Assembly (NCBI GenBank): GCA_026027325.1
Contig: JAMSLZ010000008.1
Span: forward strand, 1,302,001 to 1,366,000
From: Actinomucor elegans
Lineage: Eukaryota; Mucoromycota; Mucoromycetes; Mucorales; Mucoraceae
DNA length: 64,000 bases
Reading direction: 5' to 3'
A program made the position numbers and the translations under genes. Shown piece by piece: positions 1 to 13,533 of the stretch. The notes under the pieces are model-generated. The model was not told the origin of the DNA. It ran no database searches and saw nothing but the letters and a program-made list of their open reading frames with translations. The stretch's first letter is position 1. Each line of letters starts with the position of its first letter.

Positions 1-1313
1 CGAGCCGAAGTTCCGATTTATATACGTGAGTGTGTGAGGTCAGTTCTTCTTTCGATGATAGGTGGTGTAAATCTGGAAATCAAAGAAAGATGGTCCATGT
101 AAACCTTATTGCTCGGCCAATGTTTAAAATTGTGTGACTTGAATCTGGTCCTTGCCATTGACTTTTTAGCCACAAGATTGTAAACAAGTGCCTTTGTAGG
201 AAGTTTCCTGTCTTTTTTAGGTTATTCTTTATATGGTTCGAAGGGCCCGAGAACAGGTCAATGTACCTTTCTTTTTTACTTATTCGATTTGCCCAGCTTA
301 ATAATACGCTTTACACTTGATGTCGAGAATGTCTTTGACCCCAGAAAAAGAAAATCAATAGCAAAGGCCCTTGACTAAGCGCAAAGATAACCTTAATTCA
401 ATTGTATAGTCTCTTTACGAGACACATTGTAGAAGGGTTTCTTCATTGACACTGAAAAACTTACTTAACAGCTAAAAAAGTAACTAATAAATGAACATTT
501 ACTCGGAGATCCTACTTTTACCGGCTAAAAGATAGTTTGATAAGCAAGACCAGGTTCGAGAACGCGTCGATTACAGCTCAAGAAGTTTGTAAATGACGTT
601 AGTAACGCACAGACCACCGTGAGTATATTGCCAATAGAAAAAAAAACAGATGAGCGCACTGTATCACAGGCACATAGCGGAAGAACGAGGTATACTCTGG
701 TTGCTTCTCAGCATACATTCAGGCGGGCTAGCTGCCTTCGTACTACCCGGTTGAGTTCTTTTCTTCGCCACTGTGCTCTCCCTCTGCCCCCATCCCCACG
801 TGTATTTGCAGGTCCTCGTAGTTCAAAAGTGATCTTACTTTTTTATTTTACTTCCTTAGCATTTGATTGTAAAATATCGCGCCATTGAAAAATCAGACAA
901 TATATACCAAATATTCCCAACGAAGCAAAAAGTTACCAGAGAGAATTTCGGAATCGTTTCGGGCTTAACAGCATTTCTACATGTGTGTCTGCAAGAGCTG
1001 GCATACAATTGCGTCAACGAGGTGTAAGATGCTTTTGAAAAGGAAATAAAAGCTTTTGATATAGCGTGCGTAACATATACGTAGTACAAGCTACTGAATG
1101 TAAGAACTGGGTATTTAGACCATGCCCACGCGCGAGCACACACTGGTCCCCGTTACATGTACAGATCGTCTACTATCAAAAAAAAAAAGTGTGCTTCTCG
1201 TTCATTTTTAAGATTCAGCTTATTACTTACATATATAATGCTTGGCTGAAAGGACAGTAAAAAAACGTAACTCTTCTTCTTCCTTCTATTCCTTCAACTC
1301 GAATATCGTTTAA
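1..1313. other. Intergenic, left edge
   Basis: I see no supportable gene here. Short open frames between about 600 and 1260 lack domains and credible ATG starts. The part just before 1314 is pyrimidine-rich (around 1268-1302), as expected of the 5' untranslated leader of the gene that follows. Confidence 0.5.
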
Positions 1314-2336
1314 ATGAATAGAATAAGGTCTTTTGAAAAGCAAATTGATAGTGTGTCAAGCTATCAATACTATTATTCTCCCCAAAATTCACCTTCATCA
1401 ACAGATTCTTCATCATTCTACTCACATTCTTCTCGAAGAAAGCATTCTCGCACTCCAACCACTCCTCCTCCTCCCCAACAAATAACTCCACTCACATTAG
1501 AGAATGTATCCAAAGTGGAGCTAGCCGATCCTTCCAGTATGCCGCTTGCTCGGTACTGTAGTGAAATGGAGGCTGCTCCATTCCATCCTGCCTATAGTGA
1601 ATCCACCATATCTGTCACACGTAAAAGTCAACATAGACGAGCACAGCAACAGCAAGAGGATACTGTCTTGGAATCGCCACGTATTTTACCTTTTCCTTAT
1701 CACAACGATTCATACTTTTTACCAACAGCCGAGCACGATTATCCAGGCGGATGCTCTACTACGGATGCATCCTCTTCCATGATCAGTCTTTCCATTCATA
1801 CCATGGGCTCACGTCAACAGTTGACAAGTCCACCTAGTTCATACCATCCCAATCGTGGATATCAGCGACAATTATTCTCTAAAACCACGCAGCATGAATA
1901 CCATCCTCGTAGATACGATGATGACGAGACAATGAGCAACTTGAGTCATAAGCGCAGAGCAGCAAGTGTTACACCGTCCTCGCCTTCAACCTTGCGGGAT
2001 GAGGCCATCATGGTACCACAGAAGAAGCGCCGTAGTAATAACAAATTTGCCTCCAGATTTAAACAAAACCTCCTGCGTTTCAAGTCGAGTAACAGCACCA
2101 TTTTGGAGATGCCCCAGTCATCCTCATCCTCATCTAGTCGCTCGCCTTCTGTCCATACTTTTGGTACACCCAAGGAAAAGACATTGCATCCATCATCTTG
2201 GTACGAGAAACTCTGGAAGTTCCTTCGTCCTCAACCTTTTGTAAAGAAAAGCAAATCTACTATCTCAGCGCCTGTCTGGTACAGTCAATTTAGGTGTAAC
2301 CCTCCACCTCCAGCTGGTATCAACCTCTTATCATAA
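1314..2336 (+). CDS. Low-complexity basic protein, unknown function
   Basis: Single-exon 340-residue protein with an ATG start and no recognised domain. The N-terminal two thirds are rich in Ser, Pro, Gln, Tyr and His. Clusters of basic residues (RRKHSR near 41, HKRR near 213, QKKRRSNNK near 236) look like nuclear targeting signals. A poly-Ser run lies near residue 270. The C-terminal 50 residues are less degenerate (SSWYEKLWKFLRPQP near 293, then PVWYSQFRC and CNPPPPAGINLLS at the very end) and could be the conserved part. No signal peptide or membrane segment is seen. A (CT)n tract and a perfect hairpin follow the stop. The coding assignment rests on frame length and composition; the function is not known to me. 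Confidence 0.7.
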   Translation: MNRIRSFEKQIDSVSSYQYYYSPQNSPSSTDSSSFYSHSSRRKHSRTPTTPPPPQQITPLTLENVSKVELADPSSMPLARYCSEMEAAPFHPAYSESTISVTRKSQHRRAQQQQEDTVLESPRILPFPYHNDSYFLPTAEHDYPGGCSTTDASSSMISLSIHTMGSRQQLTSPPSSYHPNRGYQRQLFSKTTQHEYHPRRYDDDETMSNLSHKRRAASVTPSSPSTLRDEAIMVPQKKRRSNNKFASRFKQNLLRFKSSNSTILEMPQSSSSSSSRSPSVHTFGTPKEKTLHPSSWYEKLWKFLRPQPFVKKSKSTISAPVWYSQFRCNPPPPAGINLLS

Positions 2337-2346
2337 TTTTGTAAAT

Positions 2347-2385
2347 CTCTCTCTCTCTCTCTCGCTTGCTCGCTCGCTCTGTTTC
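2347..2385. repeat. CT/GCTC microsatellite in 3' region
   Basis: A run of CT dinucleotides passes into imperfect GCTC/GCTT tetranucleotides directly after the stop codon at 2336. Probably part of the 3' untranslated region of the preceding gene. Confidence 0.7.
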
Positions 2386-2436
2386 CTTGTTTTATAATTG
2401 CATGCTCAAATATACTTTTTTTTTTTAAAAAAAAAG

Positions 2437-2463
2437 AAAAGGTTAACTAGATGTTAACCTTTT
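2437..2463. repeat. Perfect 11-bp hairpin
   Basis: AAAAGGTTAAC (2437-2447) and its exact reverse complement GTTAACCTTTT (2453-2463) flank a 5-nt loop. A T-run/A-run palindrome lies just upstream (about 2417-2436). It sits about 100 nt after the stop of the 1314 gene, so a role in RNA 3'-end structure is possible; this is inference. Confidence 0.6.
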
Positions 2464-4856
2464 GTATCAAATATCTTTATACATATACTTTCTTGCTGTA
2501 TATTACTTTTCTTTCTACTCTATTAGTATAGCCGGCTCGAGTAAGAGATACCAGGCAATATATATAATACATGTACCCTTGTTCCACATAGCCAACTCAA
2601 CCACTTAAATTTCTTATTTGTCATAACTTAATAACTTATTATATTCTCTATTTTTTTTATTATTATTATATGTTTAGCCCACTATATATCTTATTAAATA
2701 AACTGGTTTATCAAAAAGAACTTCTATGCCATTGTATTCATTTTTCAAGAACGCATTTATTTTCTTTTAGGGAACACGAACATCTTGATTAACATAGACT
2801 ATCTTTCGGCCCTCGGACCAATTGTCTATACTACATAGATCTAACCAAGTATGCATTCTTTCAATTGGGCATTACTTTTACTTTTTGAAAAAAAAAAAAA
2901 AAAGGATAGATATACATAGAAGAATCACACAAATATAGAAGGTTCCAGTATTATTGAGGCAAACCCACAAAAAGAGGCGCATTAGGAACACTCATCCAGG
3001 CACTCTGCATAATCAAAAAGTGTAGCATTTGTATAACCTGTTATCTAGACGCTTTAAATGACATTATCAAGAAAACAAGACTTTGGATCGCCCAGCGCGT
3101 TTGATGATCTGTTTTTTTAAAACCTGTTATCATCAATTGACTCTAATTTATTACTCAATGCCTTTCGGTCCGATCCATTGAAATGACACAAAGGAGTATG
3201 ACAGCTCTAGCTTTGATTCTTTTTTGGCAAGTTGAAACGTGAAAGGGTTACATTTGAATCTAGAACAGCCCATCATCATGATGATTTCATTATCTTTTAA
3301 ATACTAACAACTTTGTAACTCAAGACTAGTTGATTATTAGTGCAATTTGTTAAACAAACAGCAACGTCAAGTCTAGAATGGTCCTTGTTCGGATGCTTCA
3401 TAGGAATACACATGGAGTAAAATGCTTATGTACGACTTTGTTTTCTGTGTTAAACAAAAAAACGCGGAAGCAAGGACCATCGTTATTAAGTTACACAGCC
3501 GTTGAACAGATCGGTTTTAGCCTTGAACTATTAAGGTTTTTTTTTGTTTTTTTGTTATAGACTTCTTATACTGACCCTGGAAAAAAAAAAGTTTCTTGAT
3601 GCTTTGTGTGAATAAGGGTAAATAAATGATATATAGGCTTAAAAAAATGTGTATCAAGGTACAAAGAAAAAGAAAAATAGAGAAACGTGGTACCGGGCTC
3701 ATTGATTCATAATTAGATGGCAGCAGGCTTAGATTTTCTTTTACTGTCTTTGCATATGAAAACTTAGAGGATAGTTGCAAGTAATAATCATAGATGTCAG
3801 GGATGGATTATAAAAGTTAGATCCTTAGATTTTTTAAGCACACATAGTTCAAGCATTGAGCATACGTTTGTATCAAGAATTTCTGGATAGGCTGTAAAAT
3901 GATTTCAGCTCTTAATAATACAGATTTTTTTTGAACCTGAAATTTTTTACTACTAATTTAAAACGGTTGATATCTAGTAAAACATCCAGATAGATATTAT
4001 ACATTTCAACATTATTTGGAAATTATTTGATTAAGAATCGAATAGTGTAAAGATCATATATTATTTTGTATCAATATTTAGAGTTGTAATCATCTAATCA
4101 TTGGCTTTTTCTTTAGGATATTTGGTTTTATGCCTAAAAGACACGTTTTTATTTTATTTTTTACAGCCTAAGAACACGTCAAAGTTTTCTCAAATGAGCA
4201 CAATAGCAACTAAGTTTTTACAAAAAGTTTGATTGGAAATCGGAGTATCAATGCTTATTTTTTTTTTGGTGATGCCCATTGATCTGCGGCAAACAAAGAA
4301 ATATATTATTAAGCGAACCTTTTCTCTTTAGATACTTTAAAACCATTTCCATACAACAGTAAAAAACAAGCCCAAGTTGATGAAAAGAAATTAGCAGACT
4401 TTGCAAAAAGTAAATTGTGTGTCGAGCAGCATAAGAAAAGTACCAAATTATTATAAATTAAATATTGGAGCTATGATTGGTTAAAGAATACGTTGTCCAT
4501 TTTTTTTTGATTATCTGCACTTTTTATAGGTAAAAAAAAAAAAAAAAAATGTGCACACATGTCTTTTAATCAGAGCAATGGTGCATTACTACAAACCATG
4601 TTTCAAAACAAAAGTTTATACAGCTAAAAGAAATAGTCCAAATGTTTGAAATTTGTGACCAAAAAAGTACATTGGAAAAATCGTTTTTATTTTTTATTTT
4701 TATTTATTTATTTGAATGCAGGTGCCGTGACGTAAGTCTACCTAGAGAGATGCGGAGTTGACATTGATTCGCGACACGTAAGTTACTTTTTCAATAGCGT
4801 TTCTATTTCTCTTCTCTTTGACAAAACTTTGATCGTTTACTTACACATTATACAAC

Positions 4857-6523
4857 ATGCCACCTAAAGCCGACTGGGAGAAATGTAAATTCAAATGGGT
4901 ACAAACCACTTGACAAAATAGTTCCTAATAATGACATCTTTTCTTTAGACGATAAAAGCGTTGAGGATAAAGAAGAAGAAAAGATTGTTGGTAATGCTCT
5001 ATAATACTGCAATCAGTTTTGCATAGTTATATTAAATTGTTGTTTCATTTAGCTTTGGATGAAGGAGATATCAAGCTTTTAACTACCTATGTAACTAGCA
5101 TCGACGTATATGCGATTCGACTTTTGTACTTAATAATTTTGATAATAGGGTCAAGGTCCATATACCAAAGAATTAAAGTCTTTAGAACAGGATGTCAAGG
5201 ATATCCAGAAGCGCGTAAATGAACATATTGGTAAGAACGGATATAAGGAAACACGCGTGCAAGGCTTGGACTGACTTATATTGTGTTATTTTAGGTGTCA
5301 AGGAATCCGATACAGGTCTTGCTGCACCTAATTTATGGGATATTCCCGCTGATAAACAAAGAATGCAAGAAGAACAACCATTGCAAGTTGCTCGCTGTAC
5401 AAAGATCATCCAAGGCGAAAACAACGAAGATCCAAAATATGTCATTAATGTAAAGCAGATTGCAAAATTTGTAGTAGAACTAGTTAGACATGTTTCTCCT
5501 ACAGATATTGAAGAAGGCATGCGTGTTGGGTAATAGAGAGATTATATAACCATGCAAATATGCGTATACTAACAATTTAAATAGTGTCGACCGTACAAAG
5601 TATCAAATCCAAATTCCTTTACCACCCAAGATTGATCCTTCAGTTACTATGATGCAAGTTGAAGAGAAACCCGATGTTACTTATAGCGATATTGGTGGTT
5701 GCAAAGAACAGATTGAACGTCTCTGTGAAGTAGTCGAATTACCACTGCTTCAACCTGAAAGATTCGTCAACCTCGGTATTGATCCTCCTAAAGGTGTTTT
5801 ACTGTATGGTCCTCCTGGTACAGGTAAAACCCTTTGTGCTCGTGCCGTAGCAAATAGAACAGATGCCACATTCATTCGTGTCATTGGTTCTGAACTTGTT
5901 CAAAAGTATGTTGGTGAAGGTGCTCGTATGGTGCGTGAATTGTTTGAAATGGCGCGCACAAAGAAGGCTTGTATTATTTTCTTTGATGAAGTAGATGCTA
6001 TTGGTGGTGCTAGATTCGATGATGGTGCTGGTGGTGATAATGAAGTCCAACGTACCATGTTGGAATTGATTAACCAATTGGATGGTTTTGATCCTAGAGG
6101 TAATATCAAAGTATTGATGGCTACAAACAGACCTGATACTTTAGATCCTGCTCTTTTGAGACCTGGTCGTTTGGATCGTCGTGTCGAGTTTGGTCTACCT
6201 GACTTGGAAGGTCGTGCTCATATCATGAAGATCCACGCAAAGAGTATGAGTGTCGAACGTGATATTCGTTATGAACTGATTGCAAGATTGTGTCCTAATG
6301 CCACGGGTGCTGAATTAAGAAGTGTGTGTACTGAAGCTGGTATGTTTGCTATTCGTGCCAGAAGAAAGGTTGCGACAGAAAAGGACTTTTTGGAATCTGT
6401 CAATAAGGTTATTAAGGGCTATCAAAAGTTCTCCAGTACTCCCAAGGTAAATATTATAATACTAGTACAAATGCTTTCTATATCTAATTATATTCTATCG
6501 TGTAGTATCTCATGTGGAATTAG
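4857..6523 (+). CDS. RPT1: 26S proteasome regulatory ATPase subunit RPT1
   Basis: AAA+ ATPase of the 19S base ring; unfolds ubiquitinated substrates and opens the 20S gate (PSMC2/Rpt1 family, established). Exons: 4857-4884, 4949-4990, 5053-5090, 5149-5230, 5295-5529, 5585-6446, 6506-6523, giving 434 residues, the usual length. The N-terminus [10 protein letters not shown] is Rpt1-like. The coiled-coil/OB region includes KESDTGLA and [12 protein letters not shown]. Walker A is GPPGTGKT (about 217-224) and Walker B FFDEVDA (DE about 276-277), followed by the arginine-finger region [10 protein letters not shown]. The last exon is only 18 nt and restores the family-typical end (SSTP-KYLMWN), which the open frame alone would miss. 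The 5' third is split into four exons of 28-82 nt, so gene finders will easily lose it. Confidence 0.96.
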
Positions 6524-7060
6524 ACTATGCCTTTTTACTTTTTCTTTTTGTTTATACAAATTTAAATAATATCATTAAAAAAAACAGTAAAAGTCATCAT
6601 CTTGTAGTAAGGTTGCTTATCTTTTGGAGCTTATAGATAGAATAAGTTCACAGAATTGGGTGTTAATATTTGGACATTTTGTGGTTTTTGGTTTTTTGAA
6701 GATGAGTGCTATATCGCTGTTGATGCCAGTTATTGTCATTATCATCCTACAACGAAGCTTTGGATCTCTTATATTATCAATTTCCTTTCTGATTGCTTGA
6801 TAGAAATGTTCAGGAGCTTCATCTGTTCTAATTTGTTAAACCCATTGCTCTTATGTATACTACTTAAGTTTATACTTGGACATATTAGCTTTATTCATTC
6901 TACATTTCTTAAAAAAAAATTTGATATTCTCTAAAAAGATATCCTAATTATTTTCCATGTAGTTATGAATACTACCTGTTCTAGTGGAAACGTTTTAAGT
7001 TTTCTGCTCATTCACAAAGATTGGTTTTTTTCATTCTGAATATGAGGGATCTGCTTTTCA

Positions 7061-7110
7061 AATGCCGCGATTGACTGAAATCGATTTTAGATGACTAGTA
7101 GATTTGAATT
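7061..7110 (+). repeat. Dispersed ~50-bp repeat, diverged copy
   Basis: Begins AATGCCGCGATTGACTGAAA and continues through TTTTAGATGACTAGTAGATT, following the order of the family (core, spacer, two AGATyT boxes). A weak copy; accepted because order and spacing match the better ones. Confidence 0.4.
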
Positions 7111-7404
7111 ATGAAATGCTTACAATTTACAGTTATTTATTGACAAATGCAGTGTATAGATTATGTTGCTGTTGGAAAAGCAATTTTAGTAGATACAGCA
7201 GCTCATTCTAAACTTAGGATTTTAATTACATGGACCATTTTATCGAAATGAGATAAAAGATCTATAAATCTAAATAGAATAGATTGCATATAACATGTGT
7301 AATTTACAGTTAATTATCGATAAATATAATATATTAAATGAAATATAACTGATAGATTATTTTAGTATATGCATTAGTTCTTTCTCAGTATGAAACGCTT
7401 GGTA

Positions 7405-7452
7405 AATGCGACATTAAACCGAGATCTGTCAAAAAATTTATTAATCAATCGA
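7405..7452 (+). repeat. Dispersed ~50-bp repeat copy
   Basis: Reads AATGCGACATTAAACCGAG, then ATCTGTCAA, then an AT-rich box ending TTATTAATC. One of the clearest members: it joins the core seen at 14123 and 25585 to the ATCTGTCAA spacer seen in reverse at 61046-61094. Confidence 0.6.
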
Positions 7453-8567
7453 TTATGTTGCATGGGACGTAAGGAATTGACATCGTAACACTAAAATAGA
7501 GTATACTTATAGTATTTTTTTGTCAAGTAATTATTCTAATAAAAGCAGTTGTCTTGGACATAGAATAGCAGTCGGCCAAAATTCGTTGAGGAGCGTGTGG
7601 TGATGTTCAGATTTTAGAAGAAATCCTCCTCCTAAACACCTTTAAGATTGAGAATTATGTGGAACATAAAATCATTTCTACTACAAAAGGGACTACAACA
7701 ATTCGATTACGCTGAACGTACGGTTTGCTTATTAATGTAAAAGAAAAGATCAAGATCTCTATATTGCACAGCCTGAAATCTATTAAACATTGTATTATTA
7801 TTGAATGCCAGATTAGATAAGTTGAAATCTTGAATATGTGTAGTGTTTGTATCTTGACATCGCATAGTATCCTCTAGATACACGTTTACATTAAATATTT
7901 TATATTAATTATCTCGCAAAACTGTCAAAGACCTAGATTTGCAGAATCTACTTTTTTTTTTCTGTGTAAGGCGCACACAACATTTTCAATGCATAATTCA
8001 GAGAAAACATAGGTTGGGTCGAAGTATACAAGAATTTTTTTTTTAGGTATTTTTGACTATAGTGTACACATAAGTTATGAAAGCCCTTAAAAAAGCAGGA
8101 AAGATTAGTTTTTTTTATTGAAATATCTCATAGGCTGAAAAAGGTACAATATATTCTTCATATAATTCAATGCACAATTTGGTTCTTTACAAATTTTATT
8201 TACTTTTACGTATCTCTATTTCATATTCAAAAATCGGCCATAATTTTTTTTTACTAAAATACAATTCGGAGTTCCAATATATTTCTGCATGTTTAAGGAT
8301 ATACAGAAACTACATATATTAAAAAGATCTTGTGCATAAATTAACTGTACATGGATGCACATGAATAATATCTTATATCACGTTAGAATCATGAATTTAT
8401 CACAGTAAGGCTGATCTTTCCTTTTTTTCCAAGTGCATCAATAACTAGCATGCTCCTTAGGATGAACAATATAGGCATTAAAAAAATTTGTATACTCATG
8501 AATCCATTCTACTTTTGCTGCTACAAGATATATGTCTTGAGAATGACGTTGTCGTGACCCAAGTGTA

Positions 8568-8961
8568 GGGTGGTGCTATCTAGACTGCACAATCTCATTG
8601 TGAAGAAATTCCAACTAAATCAATTTTTAATAATGCTGCCTACTCTATTGACAAAATATAATACTTGTAGATGTAAAAAAAAAAGTGTCGAAGAAATCAA
8701 CTTTTCTAAGCAAGATGTATGCTTCAGAATTAAGTAACTTTGAGTTTATCTATAATTCTAGATAATAACCATGATGAGTTTCAGTAAAGGTCGCCAGTCT
8801 CTTTACCTTTTTATCTCATTCTTATTAAACGTTTATTAATCTCTGTCGATTTTCTTAATAGACTCTCTTTTGCTGTCTTCTTACATCAAATTACTAAGCT
8901 ACATCTTTTTTATACTTTAAACCGAATGACTTGACCATAAAAAAAGTTGAACTCTTAAGTG

Positions 8962-9003
<42 letters not shown>

Positions 9004-9107
9004 TCTACAAGTATTACATTTCGTCAATAGAGTAGACAGCATTACTCAAACCCGCTTTAGTTGGAATCCCTTCACAATCAGATTTTACAGTCCAAATAAC
9101 GCCACCC
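8568..9107. mobile_element. Foldback / MITE-like inverted-repeat element
   Basis: Two arms of about 117 bp, 8568-8684 and 8991-9107, are reverse complements with about 18 mismatches and no gaps by hand alignment (about 85% identity). They are separated by a loop of about 300 bp. Shared blocks include ACATCTACAAGTATTA, GTCAATAGAGTAG, TTTAGTTGGAAT and TTCACAAT. The inner arm ends are A/T homopolymers (A10 at 8675-8684; T38 at 8963-9000). No ORF for a transposase lies inside. A clear target-site duplication could not be identified by eye. A non-autonomous DNA transposon or other foldback element is the simplest explanation. A transcript would form a long hairpin. Confidence 0.75.
8963..9000. repeat. 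Poly(T) tract, 38 nt
   Basis: Uninterrupted T38 inside the loop/right arm junction of the foldback element. Length may vary between isolates or reflect sequencing error. Confidence 0.9.
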
Positions 9108-9654
9108 TTTCATATATTTTCATAATCTATATAATCTCGTGACCAATCCCGAACAAAAAAAAAAATCAGTACGAAGTAGCAATGTATGCTCTACATCGAT
9201 CAGAACCTTTTGTTTGCCTGGATCATTACAATTTACTCCAATTTTTCACAAGTTAATCAACTGTAAATTCTATGTATTTCTTATAACTAAATCAATATAT
9301 ATATATTTTCTGTTAATGACTCAATCACATTTGACAAGTAGTCCAGGCTCAGGCTGAATTATTATATCTGTTTAAACCCTAGTAGAAAGTTTAGAGAATC
9401 TCTTTGTGGTTGTCGTATAAACTATTATAGAGGCTGTCTCTACGTATATCTTATTAGCTATTAGTAAACCCTCATTACTTCATACTGCATTACATATACA
9501 GTATAATTGATGTTATGACAAATGCTTATGATTTATTGGTTATTAATAATATTAAAAGAATAACACGATTGTTGTGATTGACATGGTCATTGATAATGAA
9601 AATGAGTTGATAATGAAAGATTTATATGAAGACTATAGCACAGCAGTACCATGT

Positions 9655-9994
9655 TTAAGCTTCGTTATCGACAGCAGCACCATCCTTTCCCATTGAGTGT
9701 GAGGGCTTAACACCAACTTGTCTAGTGATTTTAACAGGTTGGGGTTCTGAACGCTTTTCTATAATAATGCAACATCTGTTAGTGATACATGTTATCGAAC
9801 CAAAATATCCTACACTTACTAAGAATGTCAACGTAGTTATCATTAAGGATGTCGTTGATATAAATGTCCTCGAGAGTTAAGAAGTCGTTTGCGATATTAT
9901 TATCTTCTACACCAATAAGAGAAGAATGAGGAGCAGCAGCAACAGAGGCGACCATGGCAACAAGAGCAGAAACAACAATAATAGCACGAACCAT
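9655..9994 (-). CDS. Small secreted protein, putative Kex2-processed
   Basis: Exons 9820-9994 and 9655-9758 (minus) give a 92-residue precursor. Residues 1-21 form a textbook signal peptide (MVRAIIVVSALVAMVASVAAA) with an Ala-x-Ala cleavage site before PHSS. An acidic, Asn/Asp/Leu/Ile-rich middle follows (about 22-57), then KKR at about 59-61, a dibasic Kex2-type site created across the splice junction. The C-terminal part is hydrophilic and free of cysteine (starts SEPQPVKITRQ, ends AAVDNEA). The protein has no cysteines and no domain I recognise. A TATA box lies about 118-125 nt upstream of the ATG, with a CT-rich leader, suggesting strong regulated expression. Role unknown; a secreted peptide or signalling precursor is inference. 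Confidence 0.7.
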
Positions 9995-10111
9995 TTTAGA
10001 TAAAATTGAGTAGTTTTTAAAGAGTTAAGAAAGGCGAGAGTTGTTTAGACAAGACAAGATCTTGATGGATGAGGATAATGAAAAAAAAAATTCTGCTCAA
10101 AGATGTTGTTG

Positions 10112-10119
10112 TATTTATA
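10112..10119 (-). promoter_or_regulatory. TATA box of the small secreted protein gene
   Basis: TATAAATA on the minus strand, about 120 nt upstream of the ATG at 9994 and followed by a pyrimidine-rich leader. Spacing fits a fungal core promoter. Confidence 0.55.
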
Positions 10120-10415
10120 TGTCTTTGATCCGAGGCAGTTGTGCAGAAATGTATTGTGGTCAAGAACAATAAGGGATATGTTTTTTTCTGCCGTTTGTTA
10201 TGATTTATCCCTTGAAGTATTTGACTCGTTAGTTGGTAAGATAGCGGTTTATTGGGGACACGAGCAAAAAAAAAAAAAATTATTGCTATCCCTTCATACC
10301 TTGGGAAATGCAGAAATTAATAATATTTACACTTATTAACGATTGTATAATAATAAAAAGTATAGAAAATGAACGATAAATGGTAGAAAAACAGATTGCA
10401 AAGATATTAAAGCGT

Positions 10416-13533
<3,118 letters not shown>

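Larger units (their letters stand above)
2337..4856. other. Intergenic, 2.5 kb
   Basis: AT-rich, with many A/T homopolymers. Beyond the microsatellite and the hairpin I find no gene. A small ORF at 3378-3560 has no recognisable features. Its first bases (ATGGTCCTTG) are complementary to CAAGGACCAT at about 3474-3483. A CRE-like TGACGTAA lies near 4729, upstream of RPT1. Confidence 0.5.
6524..9654. other. Intergenic, 3.1 kb, repeat-bearing
   Basis: No gene found. It holds two copies of the dispersed ~50-bp repeat (7061-7110, 7405-7452) and a 540-bp foldback element (8568-9107) with a 38-nt T tract. The remainder is very AT-rich without a coding signature. Confidence 0.55.

Noticed and set aside
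619..1260. Several 60-95 codon frames on both strands near the left edge
   Set aside because: Non-ATG starts or no domain; overlapping each other on opposite strands and fitting no splice pattern.
3378..3560. 60-codon ATG frame in the intergenic region
   Set aside because: Hydrophobic end arises from T homopolymers; no homologous motif and no promoter evidence.
4600..4856. Search for PACE (GGTGGCAAA) upstream of RPT1, and likewise upstream of RPN9
   Set aside because: Element not seen on either strand in either upstream region.
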